Source: Cryobacterium flavum (GTDB lineage Bacteria > Actinomycetota > Actinomycetes > Actinomycetales > Microbacteriaceae). From it: DNA of 64,000 nucleotides. The notes under the pieces are model-generated. The model had not been told where the DNA came from and made no database searches. It was given only the letters and a program-made list of their open reading frames with translations. Positions 1-8,172 of the stretch are shown here, in pieces (within the stretch, counting starts at the first letter, position 1; each line of letters begins with the position of its first letter). The DNA lies in contig NZ_FNIB01000002.1 of assembly GCF_900103805.1 (NCBI RefSeq), forward strand, positions 355,978 through 419,977, written 5' to 3'. The position numbers and the translations under genes are program-made.

Positions 1-2
1 TG

Positions 3-1058
3 CTCAGCCAATCGCGGCTGCGGGCAAAAGCCGCCCTCAAGTTCGGTGAATTCGCCGAGCGGATGCTCTTCACAGAGGCCGGCCTGGAACAGGCCACCCG
101 GCTGCGTGTCGCCGCCGTGCACGCGGGCCGTTTCACTGGTCTCGGCGCTGCGCTCGGCCGCACGCCGCGGGTCGCCGACCTCGGCTGCGGTATCGGCGGC
201 GACGCCATGGCCCTCGCCGCGCTGGATCTGTCGGTCGTGGCCGTTGATGCCGACGAGGTCACGGCGACCGTAGCAAGCTTCAACCTCGCGCCGTTTCCGA
301 ACGCCTCGGCGCTGCAGGCCGATGCCGAGACGGTCGACCTCGAAGATTTCGACGCGGTCTGGCTCGATCCTGCCCGCCGCACGAGCGGGCACAGCAACAC
401 GACGCGACTGACCCGCTCCGAGGATTACTCCCCCTCGCTTGACTTCGCCTATCTGCTCGCGACGAAGCTGCCGCTCGGTATGAAGCTCGGGCCCGGCCAC
501 GACCGCGACCAGATTCCGGTCGACGCCGAAGCACAGTGGGTGTCGGTGGACGGCCAGCTGGTGGAGATGGGGCTGTGGTTCGGCGCTCTCGCCCGCCCCG
601 GCATCCGTCGGTCAGCCCTGCTCCTGACAGCAGACGGCAGGCACGAACTGACTGCATCGGACGACAGTGCAGACGTCGATGCTAGCAGCCTCGGAAACTA
701 CCTCTACGAGCCGGACGGCGCGGTGATTCGGGCACGCCTGATTGGCGATCTGGCCCGCTCGCTGGATGCCCGCATGCTGAGTGAGGGCATCGCCTACCTG
801 ACCAACGACACGCTCACGCCGACGCCGTTCGCGAGCGTTTTTCGGGTGCTCGAAACGCTCCCCTTCGATGAGAAGAAGCTGCGGCTGGCGCTGCTGGAAC
901 GGCGTATCGGCACCCTCGAGATCAAGAAGCGTGGCGTAGACGTGGATCCGGCGACACTGCGCACCCGGCTGAAGCTCAAGGGGCCTGAAGCCGCAACGTT
1001 GATTCTGACCAGGGCGGCCGGGCATCGCGTGGCGCTGCTCGTGGAGCGCGTGCGGTAG
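3..1058 (+). CDS. Class I SAM-dependent methyltransferase, THUMP-like (5' truncated by window edge)
   Basis: The reading frame is open to the first bases of the window, so the N terminus lies upstream. The visible part has a Rossmann-type SAM-binding motif (VADLGCGIGGDAMALA), an acidic strand end (VVAVDAD) and a DPARR motif where methyltransferases of this family place the catalytic loop. The C-terminal third fits the THUMP-like domain that often ends these actinobacterial proteins. The substrate is unknown; RNA is a guess from the family. It converges on the DUF4190-like gene that follows. Confidence 0.8.
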   Translation, partial: LSQSRLRAKAALKFGEFAERMLFTEAGLEQATRLRVAAVHAGRFTGLGAALGRTPRVADLGCGIGGDAMALAALDLSVVAVDADEVTATVASFNLAPFPNASALQADAETVDLEDFDAVWLDPARRTSGHSNTTRLTRSEDYSPSLDFAYLLATKLPLGMKLGPGHDRDQIPVDAEAQWVSVDGQLVEMGLWFGALARPGIRRSALLLTADGRHELTASDDSADVDASSLGNYLYEPDGAVIRARLIGDLARSLDARMLSEGIAYLTNDTLTPTPFASVFRVLETLPFDEKKLRLALLERRIGTLEIKKRGVDVDPATLRTRLKLKGPEAATLILTRAAGHRVALLVERVR

Positions 1059-1062
1059 CGGA

Positions 1063-1464
1063 TTACAGCAGCGGCAGCACGATCTGGCTGATGTAGACGA
1101 TCCAGCCGGCCGCCAGCAGAACCCCGACGAGACCGCTCACGAGGCCACTCCGCCAGAGCGTGCGCGCCCGATTCTCGGTGGTGCGCGCGATCAGCGCGAG
1201 AGTGATCGCAATGAGAGCGATCGGCAGACCAAACACCCCGACCACGCCGAGTGCGAGACCGAGAAGGCCACAGACGACGGAGGAGACCGCGAGCCGACGG
1301 CGGCCGGTGATGCGCTGCACCTCGGCCTCGGTGTAGCTGTACGGTACGAACTCGGTAGGAGCGGTGACCGTCGAGGCCCAGTCCAACTGGCTGCCGGGTG
1401 GCTCGGGAGGGCGCGTATATTGCAGCTGCGCCGAAGCCTCGTCGTGCGGATGGGGTGTAGTCAT
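1063..1464 (-). CDS. DUF4190-like small membrane protein
   Basis: A 133-residue protein. The ATG at 1464 (MTTPHPHDE) is preferred over an upstream in-frame ATG because it starts the conserved hydrophilic, proline-containing N terminus. About 55 soluble residues are followed by a glycine- and leucine-rich hydrophobic pair, then a third hydrophobic segment at the C terminus. The TENRARTLW stretch between helices is typical of DUF4190 proteins. Function unknown. It lies downstream of a second DUF4190-like gene on the same strand, with a GC-rich hairpin between them. Confidence 0.75.
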   Translation of the reverse strand: MTTPHPHDEASAQLQYTRPPEPPGSQLDWASTVTAPTEFVPYSYTEAEVQRITGRRRLAVSSVVCGLLGLALGVVGVFGLPIALIAITLALIARTTENRARTLWRSGLVSGLVGVLLAAGWIVYISQIVLPLL

Positions 1465-1530
1465 GGCTGTCCTCTGGCCGCGCATACGGTCAGCTTGTGG
1501 GGGTGGCCCCTGTCGATCGAAACGTGCGGC

Positions 1531-1549
1531 GTGGCCCCGAAGGGGCCAC
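1531..1549 (-). terminator. GC-rich hairpin between the two DUF4190-like genes
   Basis: GTGGCCCC at 1531-1538 and GGGGCCAC at 1542-1549 form an 8-bp perfect stem with a GAA/TTC loop. It lies just after the stop of the upstream minus-strand gene. No T-run follows, so it may be a weak terminator or an mRNA-stabilising hairpin. Confidence 0.45.
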
Positions 1550-1557
1550 CTGCGTGG

Positions 1558-2061
1558 CTAGTAGTTGTAGCTCGTGCCGGTGGAGGCCGCCGCGAGTAGC
1601 AAAATGATCGTGAAAGCGGCGAAGATAGCACCGCCGAGAAGGCCGACGTAGCCGAGGATGGTTCCCCAGAGGGCGAGCCCGTGTCCCTTTTCGCCGGTCT
1701 TCTTGATCTGGCTCAGGGCGATGTGGCCGGTGATGATGCCGACCACCGAGATGAGAAGGATCGAGGTGACGAGCGAGATGATCGAGAGAACGTTGTACTT
1801 GTCCTGCGGGTTCTGCTGGCCGTAGGGGTTCTGGCCGTAGGCCGGCTGCTGGCCATACGCGGCGGGCTGCCCGTAGGCGGGAGCCTGGCCAGATCCGGAA
1901 GCGGCCGGAGCGCCGGGTGCCGGGTAGCTCGGAGCGGCCGGGTAGGCCGGCGGCAGGCTGGAGTCGGCCGGAGTCGAACCCGTCGGGTCGCTGCTCGCCG
2001 GGCCGCTGCTGGTCGGTTCGCTGCTGGTCGGATCGACGGGGGGCTGGGTGGGATCAGACAT
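1558..2061 (-). CDS. DUF4190-domain membrane protein with Pro/Ser/Gln-rich N terminus
   Basis: 167 residues. The first ~85 are low complexity: Ser/Thr/Pro repeats, then Tyr-Gly-Gln-Pro repeats (QPAAYGQQPAYGQNPYG). The C-terminal half has two transmembrane segments around SIISLVTSILLISVVGIITGHIALSQIKKTG, a good match to DUF4190. The Ala/Gly/Tyr/Gln-rich tail is a common cytoplasmic disordered extension in actinobacterial membrane proteins. It is separated from tsaD by 84 bp, so may have its own promoter. No specific function can be assigned. Confidence 0.8.
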   Translation of the reverse strand: MSDPTQPPVDPTSSEPTSSGPASSDPTGSTPADSSLPPAYPAAPSYPAPGAPAASGSGQAPAYGQPAAYGQQPAYGQNPYGQQNPQDKYNVLSIISLVTSILLISVVGIITGHIALSQIKKTGEKGHGLALWGTILGYVGLLGGAIFAAFTIILLLAAASTGTSYNY

Positions 2062-2145
2062 CTGCGGTCTCCTTCGTGCGGAATGTTCGGGGTCGCAGAG
2101 CCAGAATATCCCGTGTGCCCGCGCGTGGGCGAATTCTGTGGCAGA

Positions 2146-3240
2146 TCAGACCTGAATCTGGCCGACCGGCAGGGTGGAATCGGCGCCGAATTGCAGCGTT
2201 GAGGGCTCATGCCCGGCCATGATGAGCTGCGCACCGAGGGCTGCGATCATGGCACCGTTGTCGGTGCACAGGGAGAGGGGCGGGATGCGCAGAACGATGC
2301 CGGCAGCATCCGTTCTCTGGGTGGCGACCTCGCGCAGACGCTTGTTGGCGATGACACCGCCGCCGAGCAGCAGCCGCGGTACGCCGTAGTCGGCGCAGGC
2401 GGCGAGGGCCTTGGTGAGCAGAATATCGACGACCGCCTCCCGAAAACTGGCCGCGACATCGCCGATCGGCACGGGTTCGCCAGCGTCCTGGCGCTGTTCG
2501 ACGAAGCGAGCGACCGAGGTTTTCAGGCCGGAGAAGGAGAAGTCGTAACGGTGCACGGCCATGTCCTTGGGCTGGCTGAGTCCGCGTGGAAACCGAATGG
2601 CCTTCGGGTTGCCGCCGAGCGCGACCCGGTCGATCTGCGGTCCACCGGGGTAGGGCAGGGAGAGTAGGCGCGCCACCTTGTCGAAGGCCTCGCCGGCGGC
2701 ATCGTCGATGGTCTCGCCGAGCAACTCGACGTCGCTGACCAGGTCGCGCACGAGCAGCAGCGAGGTGTGGCCCCCGGAGACCAGCAGGGCGATCGTCGGG
2801 TACTCGAGCGGAGCGGTGTCGCCGGTGTTGGTGTCGCCGTGCCGAAGCTCTCCCTGAAGCAGGTCGGCTCCGACGTGGCCGACCAGGTGGTTGACCGCGT
2901 AGATCGGTTTGTCGAGCGCCACGGCAAGCGCCTTGGCGGCCCCGACGCCGACCATGAGCGCGCCGGAGAGTCCGGGCCCACAGGTGACCGCGATGGCGTC
3001 CAGATCACTCAAGCGGATGCCCGCCTCGGCAACGGCCGCGTTGATGGCCGGCACGAGCTCGTCAAGGTGCGCCCTGGCCGCGATCTCGGGCACGACACCG
3101 CCGTAACGGGCATGTTCGTCCATTGAGCTCGCAATGGTGTTGGAGAGCAAGGTGGTTCCGCGCACGATGCCGATGCCGGTTTCGTCGCAGGACGTTTCAA
3201 TGCCGAGCACGAGCGGATCAGCGCGGTTTATGGTCATCAC
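2146..3240 (-). CDS. tsaD: tRNA N6-threonylcarbamoyltransferase TsaD
   Basis: TsaD transfers the threonylcarbamoyl group from TC-AMP to A37 of ANN-decoding tRNAs, working with TsaB and TsaE. The 364-residue protein starts with the ASKHA-fold signature [16 protein letters not shown] and carries the metal-binding NHLVGH motif near residues 117-122, SGGHTSL, and the late DNGAMIA segment. Length is normal. The start overlaps the rimI stop by 4 nt, and rimI overlaps tsaB likewise, so the three are one translationally coupled operon. Confidence 0.97.
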   Translation of the reverse strand: MMTINRADPLVLGIETSCDETGIGIVRGTTLLSNTIASSMDEHARYGGVVPEIAARAHLDELVPAINAAVAEAGIRLSDLDAIAVTCGPGLSGALMVGVGAAKALAVALDKPIYAVNHLVGHVGADLLQGELRHGDTNTGDTAPLEYPTIALLVSGGHTSLLLVRDLVSDVELLGETIDDAAGEAFDKVARLLSLPYPGGPQIDRVALGGNPKAIRFPRGLSQPKDMAVHRYDFSFSGLKTSVARFVEQRQDAGEPVPIGDVAASFREAVVDILLTKALAACADYGVPRLLLGGGVIANKRLREVATQRTDAAGIVLRIPPLSLCTDNGAMIAALGAQLIMAGHEPSTLQFGADSTLPVGQIQV

Positions 3241-3728
3241 GAGGTCTCCACAAGCATAGATTCCAATTCTGGAATATCGAGACGCATGACGATGGCATCT
3301 ACGTTGTCCGGCTGGTAGTAGCCGCGGCGCACGCCAACCTCGATGAATCCGAGGCGTTCGTACAGGCGCTGGGCACCGGGATTATCGGCCCGCACCTCGA
3401 GAAAGATTAGCCGGGCGCCGCGCTTCCGGGCCTCATTGATGAGCGCCTGCATGAGTGTGCGGCCCAGGCCGCGTCCGCGTGCGGATTCGGCGACCGCGAT
3501 GGTCTGAATGTCGCCCTCGACGGCTCCCCGCGGGGCGAGCAGGCCGGCGTAGCCCTCGACCGCGCTTGGTTCGTCGGGCGGAAACGCCACGAGGTAGAAG
3601 CAGGCGGGGTCGCCGAGGTCGCGCGCCATCATGGTCGGCGACCAGGCGTCATGGACGAAAGTGATCGTCTCGAGGTGCATGATGGCTTCAAGATCGGCCT
3701 CGTGCGCGCGGCGCAGCTGCCAGGTCAT
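3237..3728 (-). CDS. rimI: GNAT N-acetyltransferase, RimI family
   Basis: A 163-residue single-domain GNAT enzyme. The acetyl-CoA pyrophosphate-binding signature is [18 protein letters not shown] at roughly residues 83-100, followed by the conserved [15 protein letters not shown] segment. RimI proteins acetylate protein N termini (ribosomal S18 in enterobacteria); in actinobacteria the gene is fixed inside the tsa cluster and its target may be broader. It overlaps tsaB and tsaD by 4 nt on each side. Confidence 0.93.
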   Translation of the reverse strand: MTWQLRRAHEADLEAIMHLETITFVHDAWSPTMMARDLGDPACFYLVAFPPDEPSAVEGYAGLLAPRGAVEGDIQTIAVAESARGRGLGRTLMQALINEARKRGARLIFLEVRADNPGAQRLYERLGFIEVGVRRGYYQPDNVDAIVMRLDIPELESMLVETS

Positions 3729-4360
3729 CGGCTGACTCGCTTCGGACCGTTTGAGAGGGTGACGTCGGGCGAGCGCAGGTAGAGCGGCTCATTGGCCGCG
3801 AACGGGCGTCCGTGGGCGTAGCTCAACTCAGCGACCAGACCGAGTTCACCGGCCGACACTGTGGCGGCGTCCAGGCGCGGCCACCCGGCGTGCAGCCAGC
3901 CCTCGTCGTCGAGGTCGGCCGGTTTGGCAAGGCCGGGCTGGCCGACGCGCACGGGCAGACCAACGGCATCCGCTTGGGAATAGGCGCTCCAGTAGATTTC
4001 ACGGCGGCGAGCGTCGGTGACGACGACGAGCGGGCCGGAGTGGCCGCGGCGGTAGTGGCCGTAGGCGATGGCGTCGTGGCTGATCACCGGTACGAGCGGA
4101 GTGCCAGCCCCGAGGGCGAAGACGCGGGCCGAGGCGATACCGACTCGCAGGCCGGTGAACGGGCCTGGACCCATGCCGCCGACGACGCCGGAGAGGTCAG
4201 CCGGGGCGACATGCGCTTCCTGCAGGCATTCCAGAATGAACGGGCCGACGATTTCGGCGTGACGCATCGTGTCGGCTTCACCGCGTTCCGCGATGACTCC
4301 GCGGGCAAGGTCGACGACGGCGACGCTCGTGCCGGCGGAGGTGTCGATGGCAAGTAGCAC
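3725..4360 (-). CDS. tsaB: t6A biosynthesis scaffold protein TsaB
   Basis: TsaB is the non-catalytic ASKHA-fold partner that bridges TsaD and TsaE. The 211-residue product starts at a GTG (4360) giving MLLAIDTSAGTSVAVVD, the canonical TsaB opening. It keeps the GPGPFTGLRVGIASA motif around residues 67-81. Its C-terminal half is divergent, as usual. Normally the gene directly follows tsaE; here tsaE is about 7.3 kb upstream, so tsaB must rely on another promoter, perhaps shared with tauE. Confidence 0.95.
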   Translation of the reverse strand: MLLAIDTSAGTSVAVVDLARGVIAERGEADTMRHAEIVGPFILECLQEAHVAPADLSGVVGGMGPGPFTGLRVGIASARVFALGAGTPLVPVISHDAIAYGHYRRGHSGPLVVVTDARRREIYWSAYSQADAVGLPVRVGQPGLAKPADLDDEGWLHAGWPRLDAATVSAGELGLVAELSYAHGRPFAANEPLYLRSPDVTLSNGPKRVSR

Positions 4361-4372
4361 CCGTTCAGCCTA

Positions 4373-4440
4373 GCTTTCATAGGCCAGCGCTTCGCGCGGC
4401 TGGCTTTCATAGGCCAGCGCTTCGCGCGGCTGGCTTTCAT
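4373..4440. repeat. Tandem 30-bp direct repeat with internal dyad
   Basis: Two perfect 30-bp copies (4373-4402 and 4403-4432), each beginning GCTTTCATAGG, plus the first 8 bp of a third. Each unit contains CCAGC...GCTGG and an inner GCGC-TTC-GCGC, so each can fold into a hairpin. It fills most of the 90-bp gap between the tauE-like gene and tsaB, exactly where the normal tsaE-tsaB junction is broken. Confidence 0.9.
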
Positions 4441-4450
4441 GGGGCCGCGA

Positions 4451-5218
4451 TCAGGTCAGAAAGAGCACGACGGCGGCTGTCAGGGCAACGATCACCAGGA
4501 TCGCACGCAACACCGGAGCCGAGAGCCTTCGCCCGATGCGGGCACCGAGCCAGCCACCGAAGGCGGAACCAACGCCGATCAGCAGAGCGATCACCCAGTC
4601 GACCGTGCCGCTGGAGATGAAAATAATCGCAGAGACGAGGTTGGCCATGCCGGCCAGCACATTCTTGGCACCGTTGGCCCGGTGCATGTCGGTGGACCAC
4701 AGAATACCCAGCAGTGCCAACAGCACCACTCCTTGCGCTGCGCCGAAGTATCCCCCATAGACCCCCGTGCCGAGAATGCCGAGCACGAGGCCGAACGTGA
4801 TCGGCCGAGTGTCGGTCGTGGTGCCTTCGGGAGACTTGCGCCGCACGTAACGGGCCACGCGGGGCTGGATCGCGGAGAGCAGCGCGGCGAGCAGCAGCAG
4901 GAACGGAACGACCGCCGAGAAGGCCTCCTCGGGCAGGACCAGCAGCAGCAACCCGCCGATCACACCGCCCACGGCCGAGAACACCGCCATCCAGGCCACG
5001 GGCCGCCACTGCGAGCGCAGTTCCCGGCGATAACCGTAAGCTCCGGCAATCGACCCGGGAACCAGACCAACCGTGTTGGATACGTTCGCCGTGATCGGAG
5101 GGATACCGAGGGCGAGCAGGGTGGGAAAGGTGATCAGGGTTCCAGCGCCGGCCACCACATTGATGATGCCCGCGGCAATTCCGGCGACCAGGATGATCGC
5201 GCCTTCAAGAAGTGTCAT
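4451..5218 (-). CDS. TauE/SafE-family membrane permease (sulfite/anion exporter type)
   Basis: 255 residues, hydrophobic throughout, with about eight predicted membrane segments. The N-terminal GLY/ALA-rich segment GIINVVAGAGTLITFPTLLA and its inverted echo near the C terminus (GVGSAFGGWLGARIG) mark the TauE/SafE duplicated fold. These proteins export small sulfur- or carbon-containing anions; the substrate here is unknown. Its ATG directly follows the TAA of the upstream oxidoreductase gene (TAAATG), so the two are coupled. A decayed inverted copy of its middle third lies at 6338-6651. Confidence 0.88.
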   Translation of the reverse strand: MTLLEGAIILVAGIAAGIINVVAGAGTLITFPTLLALGIPPITANVSNTVGLVPGSIAGAYGYRRELRSQWRPVAWMAVFSAVGGVIGGLLLLVLPEEAFSAVVPFLLLLAALLSAIQPRVARYVRRKSPEGTTTDTRPITFGLVLGILGTGVYGGYFGAAQGVVLLALLGILWSTDMHRANGAKNVLAGMANLVSAIIFISSGTVDWVIALLIGVGSAFGGWLGARIGRRLSAPVLRAILVIVALTAAVVLFLT

Positions 5219-6241
5219 TTAGTGAGAGTTTCCCGTGTTCGAATTCTCGGCGGCCGCGTCGCCAACGGCGAGCACAATCTTGCCGAGGGAGGAGTTGGTG
5301 CGCATCAGAGTCTGGGCCGCGTCGGCCTCGGTCCACGGCATGATCCGGTCGATGAGCGGTCGAAGAACCGGCGAGCCAAGGTCGACATCGGCACGCAGCG
5401 CGGCGACGAGGTCGATCTTGTCCTGGGTGGAGCGGGTGCGAAAGGTGACCCCGTGCAGGGCGAGTCGCTTGTAGGCGAGCATTTCCAGGTCGAGCGTGCC
5501 CTCGCTGCCGCCGAGTCGCCCCACGCCGATGATGCGGCCGGCGATGGCGGCCGAGCGGATATTGCCGGCCAGGTAGGGTCCGCCGACGTGGTCGACAATG
5601 ACGTCGGCACCGTGGCCATCGGTCAACGCCAGCACCTGCTCGGCGAAGCCGTCATCGTCGACGACGAGCACCTGGTCGGCACCGACCGATCGGATCAGCG
5701 TGGTCATGCCCTCCGAGCGGGTCGTACCGATCACGAGCCCGGCACCGAGGTATTTGGCGAGCTGAACACACTGCAACCCGACAGAGGACGCTGCGGCGTG
5801 CACCAGCACGGTCTCACCGGGCTGCAACCGACCGTGGGTGCGGAGCGCGTTGTGTTCGGTCAGGAGTCCGAGAACGGCCGCCGCCCCCTCGGCGTAACTC
5901 CACCCGTCGGGAATCGGAATCGGCAGGGCGGCATCGACCACGATGTGCTCGCTGAGTCCCCCGCCGACGATGGTCATGACGCGATCGCCGACCCGCAGTG
6001 AGGTGACGTCCGAACCGATCTCGACCACATCGCCGGCCGCGTCGAGTCCGACCACTGACGGGGGGCTGCCCGGAACCGCCGGCTCAGGGGTTCCGGAGCG
6101 TTGGGCCAGATCTGCCCGGTTCACCGACGCTGCGTGCACGAGAATGCGCACGTCTCGCGGCCCTGGTACCGGTACGGCACGTTCACGCAGCATCAGTTGC
6201 GGTCCGTCAGTCCCCGGTTCGACCAGAATCGCTTGCATCAT
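5219..6241 (-). CDS. Zinc-type alcohol dehydrogenase-like / NADPH:quinone oxidoreductase family protein
   Basis: 340 residues of the medium-chain dehydrogenase/reductase superfamily. The N-terminal GroES-like part includes VNRADLAQRSG and VVGLDAAGDVVEIGSDV. The nucleotide-binding part has ETVLVHAAASSVGLQCVQLA near residues 143-162, the QOR-type AxxGxxxxQ signature. Zinc ligands of true alcohol dehydrogenases are not evident, so a quinone reductase/enoyl reductase-like activity with NADPH is more likely. It forms a two-gene unit with the TauE/SafE permease; the physiological substrate is unknown. Confidence 0.88.
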   Translation of the reverse strand: MMQAILVEPGTDGPQLMLRERAVPVPGPRDVRILVHAASVNRADLAQRSGTPEPAVPGSPPSVVGLDAAGDVVEIGSDVTSLRVGDRVMTIVGGGLSEHIVVDAALPIPIPDGWSYAEGAAAVLGLLTEHNALRTHGRLQPGETVLVHAAASSVGLQCVQLAKYLGAGLVIGTTRSEGMTTLIRSVGADQVLVVDDDGFAEQVLALTDGHGADVIVDHVGGPYLAGNIRSAAIAGRIIGVGRLGGSEGTLDLEMLAYKRLALHGVTFRTRSTQDKIDLVAALRADVDLGSPVLRPLIDRIMPWTEADAAQTLMRTNSSLGKIVLAVGDAAAENSNTGNSH

Positions 6242-6298
6242 GGACGTGTCCTTTCGTGGCCAACATCGGGCAGTCTGAGGGCCCCTGCTCGTCTCGTT

Positions 6299-6326
6299 CG
6301 ATTATCGCCTAGGCAAGCCTTGACAA
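6299..6326 (-). promoter_or_regulatory. Candidate promoter of the oxidoreductase-tauE unit
   Basis: On the minus strand, TTGTCA (6321-6326) and TAATCG (6299-6304) are 16 bp apart and lie about 58 bp upstream of the oxidoreductase start. The spacer contains the palindrome GCCTAGGC. Assigned by eye only. Confidence 0.35.
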
Positions 6327-6337
6327 GAATTCGGCCC

Positions 6338-6651
6338 GGCGGTGTGGTCGACGGTTTACTGCTGCTCATTGTGCCCGAGGAAACCTTTTGCTCGATGGTG
6401 CCGTTTTTACTGTTGCTGGCCGCGGTGCTCTTGGCAGTCCAGCCTCGCGTGGCGCGTTACGGCACCGGGGTCTACGGCGGATACTTCAGCTCCGCTCAGG
6501 GCGTGGTCCTGCTTGCGCTGCTGGGCATACTCTGGTCCACCGACATGCACCGAGCCAACGGGGTGAAAAACGTTCTGGCCGGCATGGCAAACCTGGACCG
6601 CGGGGTAATCGCCGAACGGGGCGCAACCGACACCATGCGCCACACCGAAAT
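6338..6651 (+). pseudogene. Inverted chimeric relic: tauE middle fused to tsaB N-terminal fragment
   Basis: On the plus strand the frame reads a segment like TauE residues ~83-124 (LLLLIVPEETF, VPFLLLLAAVLLAVQPRVARY). After a deletion it matches the next TauE block almost exactly (GTGVYGGYFSSAQGVV, STDMHRANGVKNVLAGMANL). It then runs straight into TsaB residues ~19-37 (RGVIAERGATDTMRHTEM). By eye the first block is about 73% and the second about 93% identical to the intact proteins, with many synonymous changes. No complete gene remains. Confidence 0.88.
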
Positions 6652-6660
6652 GACGAGGGG

Positions 6661-8172
6661 TCAGCGACCGAGGGAGTGGTACCGGGCCAGGCGGCGCGGA
6701 AGTAGCTCATCAACGGGCACCGTGGAGAGCGCGGACAGCTCGTATTCGATGGCCGACGCCAAGCGCTGGCAGAACGCCCGTCCCTCGTCTGCGGCGTCGG
6801 GGCGCTCGTCCACGATGTGGTCGACGATCCGATTGGCGTACAGCGAGGCAACGTTCACGCCCTGCGCCTCCGACATGGCCGGCGCGAAATCAGTGTTGTG
6901 GTGCACGATGGCACTGGCCCCTTCGGGAGGAAGCGGCGACAGCCAGGAGTGCTGGGCGGCGATCGTACGATCGGCGGGCAGCAGCGCGAGCGCCCCACCG
7001 CCGGCACCCTGTCCAAGCAGCACGGACACGGTTGCCGACCGCAGGCCGATCAGCTCGTGCAAAGATCGGGCAATTTCCCCGGCCATGCCGCCCTCCTCGG
7101 CCTCCTTCGACAGCGCGGCGCCGGCGATGTCGATCACGGTGAGAAGCGGAAGCCCGAGTTCTTCCGCAAGGCGCATGCCGCGGCGGGCCTCCCGCAGCGA
7201 TCCGGGGCCCATCCTGGTGTCTTGCGACGGCCGCGGCCGGATGTGCCCGAGCACGATGCAGCTCTGCTGCCCGAACCGTGCCATGGCGAGCATGAGCCCC
7301 GGGTCCTTCTCACCCTGGCCCGTGCCGTTCAACGGCAGCACGTCGTGCGCGCCGTAGGCGAGCAGCTGGCGCAGGTCCGGTCGCCGCGGGTTGCGCGAAA
7401 TCAAAATGGATGACCACGCGCCGCTCGCTGCCGGCCGCACGTTCAGGGTCTCCGGTGCCGCCACCGGCGTAGAGGCCCGGTCGGTAAGGATTGTGAGGGC
7501 GCGGTGCACGATCTCCGGCAACTGCTCCGGCGGCACAACGGCGTCGATCAGCCCTTGGTTGAACAGGTTTTCGGAGACCTGCACGTTTTCCGGAAATTTC
7601 TTACCGTACAGCGCCTCATAGACCCGAGGGCCGAGAAACCCGAGCAGCGCGCCCGGCTCGGCCACCGTCACGTGCCCGAGTGAGCCCCATGAGGCCATCA
7701 CCCCGCCCGTGGTGGGGTGCCGCAAGTACACCAGATACGGATGCCTCGCCTCGCGGTGCGCGCGCACGGCCGCGGTGATCTTCACCATCGACAAAAAGGC
7801 CAACGTGCCCTCCTGCATGCGGGTACCGCCGGATGCCGGTCCGGCCAAGACCGGCAACCCCTCGCGTGTGGCCCGTTCGATCGCGTTCACAATCCTGTCG
7901 GCAGCAGAAAGCCCGATCGATCCGGCGAGAAACGCGAACTCGCTCACCACGATCGCCACCCGGCGGCCGCGGATCAGCCCCTCGCCGGTGAGCACCGACT
8001 CGTCGGTGCCGCTCTTCGCTCGGGCCTTCACGAGGTCGGCCCGGTACTCCTCGTTCGGGGCGGGGTCGACCACGGGCTGATCCCAGCTCGTGAAGGAGCC
8101 GTTATCGAGCACCACGTCGATGAGCTCCGTGGCGTTCAGGTGGCGAGTTGTGAGCGCGGATTGAGAAATCAC
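6661..8172 (-). CDS. Fused AccD-AccA-type carboxyltransferase (acyl-CoA carboxylase / possible malonyl-CoA decarboxylase)
   Basis: 503 residues holding two crotonase-fold carboxyltransferase halves. The N half has SGGTRMQEGTLAFLSMVKIT, HPTTGGVMASWGSLGHV and EPGALLGFLGPRVYEAL (AccD/beta-like) but no N-terminal zinc ribbon. The C half has LTVIDIAGAALSKEAEEGG, LGQGAGGGALALLPADR and HSWLSPLPPEGASAI (AccA/alpha-like). No biotin carboxylase or BCCP gene is nearby. Overlapping the CoA-transferase gene by 4 nt and following a MatC-like transporter, it may act on a dicarboxylyl-CoA such as malonyl-CoA; a biotin-dependent carboxylase role with partners elsewhere is the main alternative. Confidence 0.85.
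   Translation of the reverse strand: MISQSALTTRHLNATELIDVVLDNGSFTSWDQPVVDPAPNEEYRADLVKARAKSGTDESVLTGEGLIRGRRVAIVVSEFAFLAGSIGLSAADRIVNAIERATREGLPVLAGPASGGTRMQEGTLAFLSMVKITAAVRAHREARHPYLVYLRHPTTGGVMASWGSLGHVTVAEPGALLGFLGPRVYEALYGKKFPENVQVSENLFNQGLIDAVVPPEQLPEIVHRALTILTDRASTPVAAPETLNVRPAASGAWSSILISRNPRRPDLRQLLAYGAHDVLPLNGTGQGEKDPGLMLAMARFGQQSCIVLGHIRPRPSQDTRMGPGSLREARRGMRLAEELGLPLLTVIDIAGAALSKEAEEGGMAGEIARSLHELIGLRSATVSVLLGQGAGGGALALLPADRTIAAQHSWLSPLPPEGASAIVHHNTDFAPAMSEAQGVNVASLYANRIVDHIVDERPDAADEGRAFCQRLASAIEYELSALSTVPVDELLPRRLARYHSLGR

Noticed and set aside
4439..6001. Very long plus-strand open frame (520 codons) opposite the tauE and oxidoreductase genes
   Set aside because: Arg/Gly/Asp/His-rich composition, no Shine-Dalgarno and exact antisense of two conserved genes. 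It is a high-GC shadow, like many similar plus-strand frames across 13841-15211, 29430-30863 and 43102-45090.
6305..6322. DtxR/IdeR-like iron box in the oxidoreductase promoter
   Set aside because: AGGC-AA-GCCT resembles the core of an iron box, but only about 9 of 15 consensus positions match; GCCTAGGC also occurs near truA, so it is not specific.
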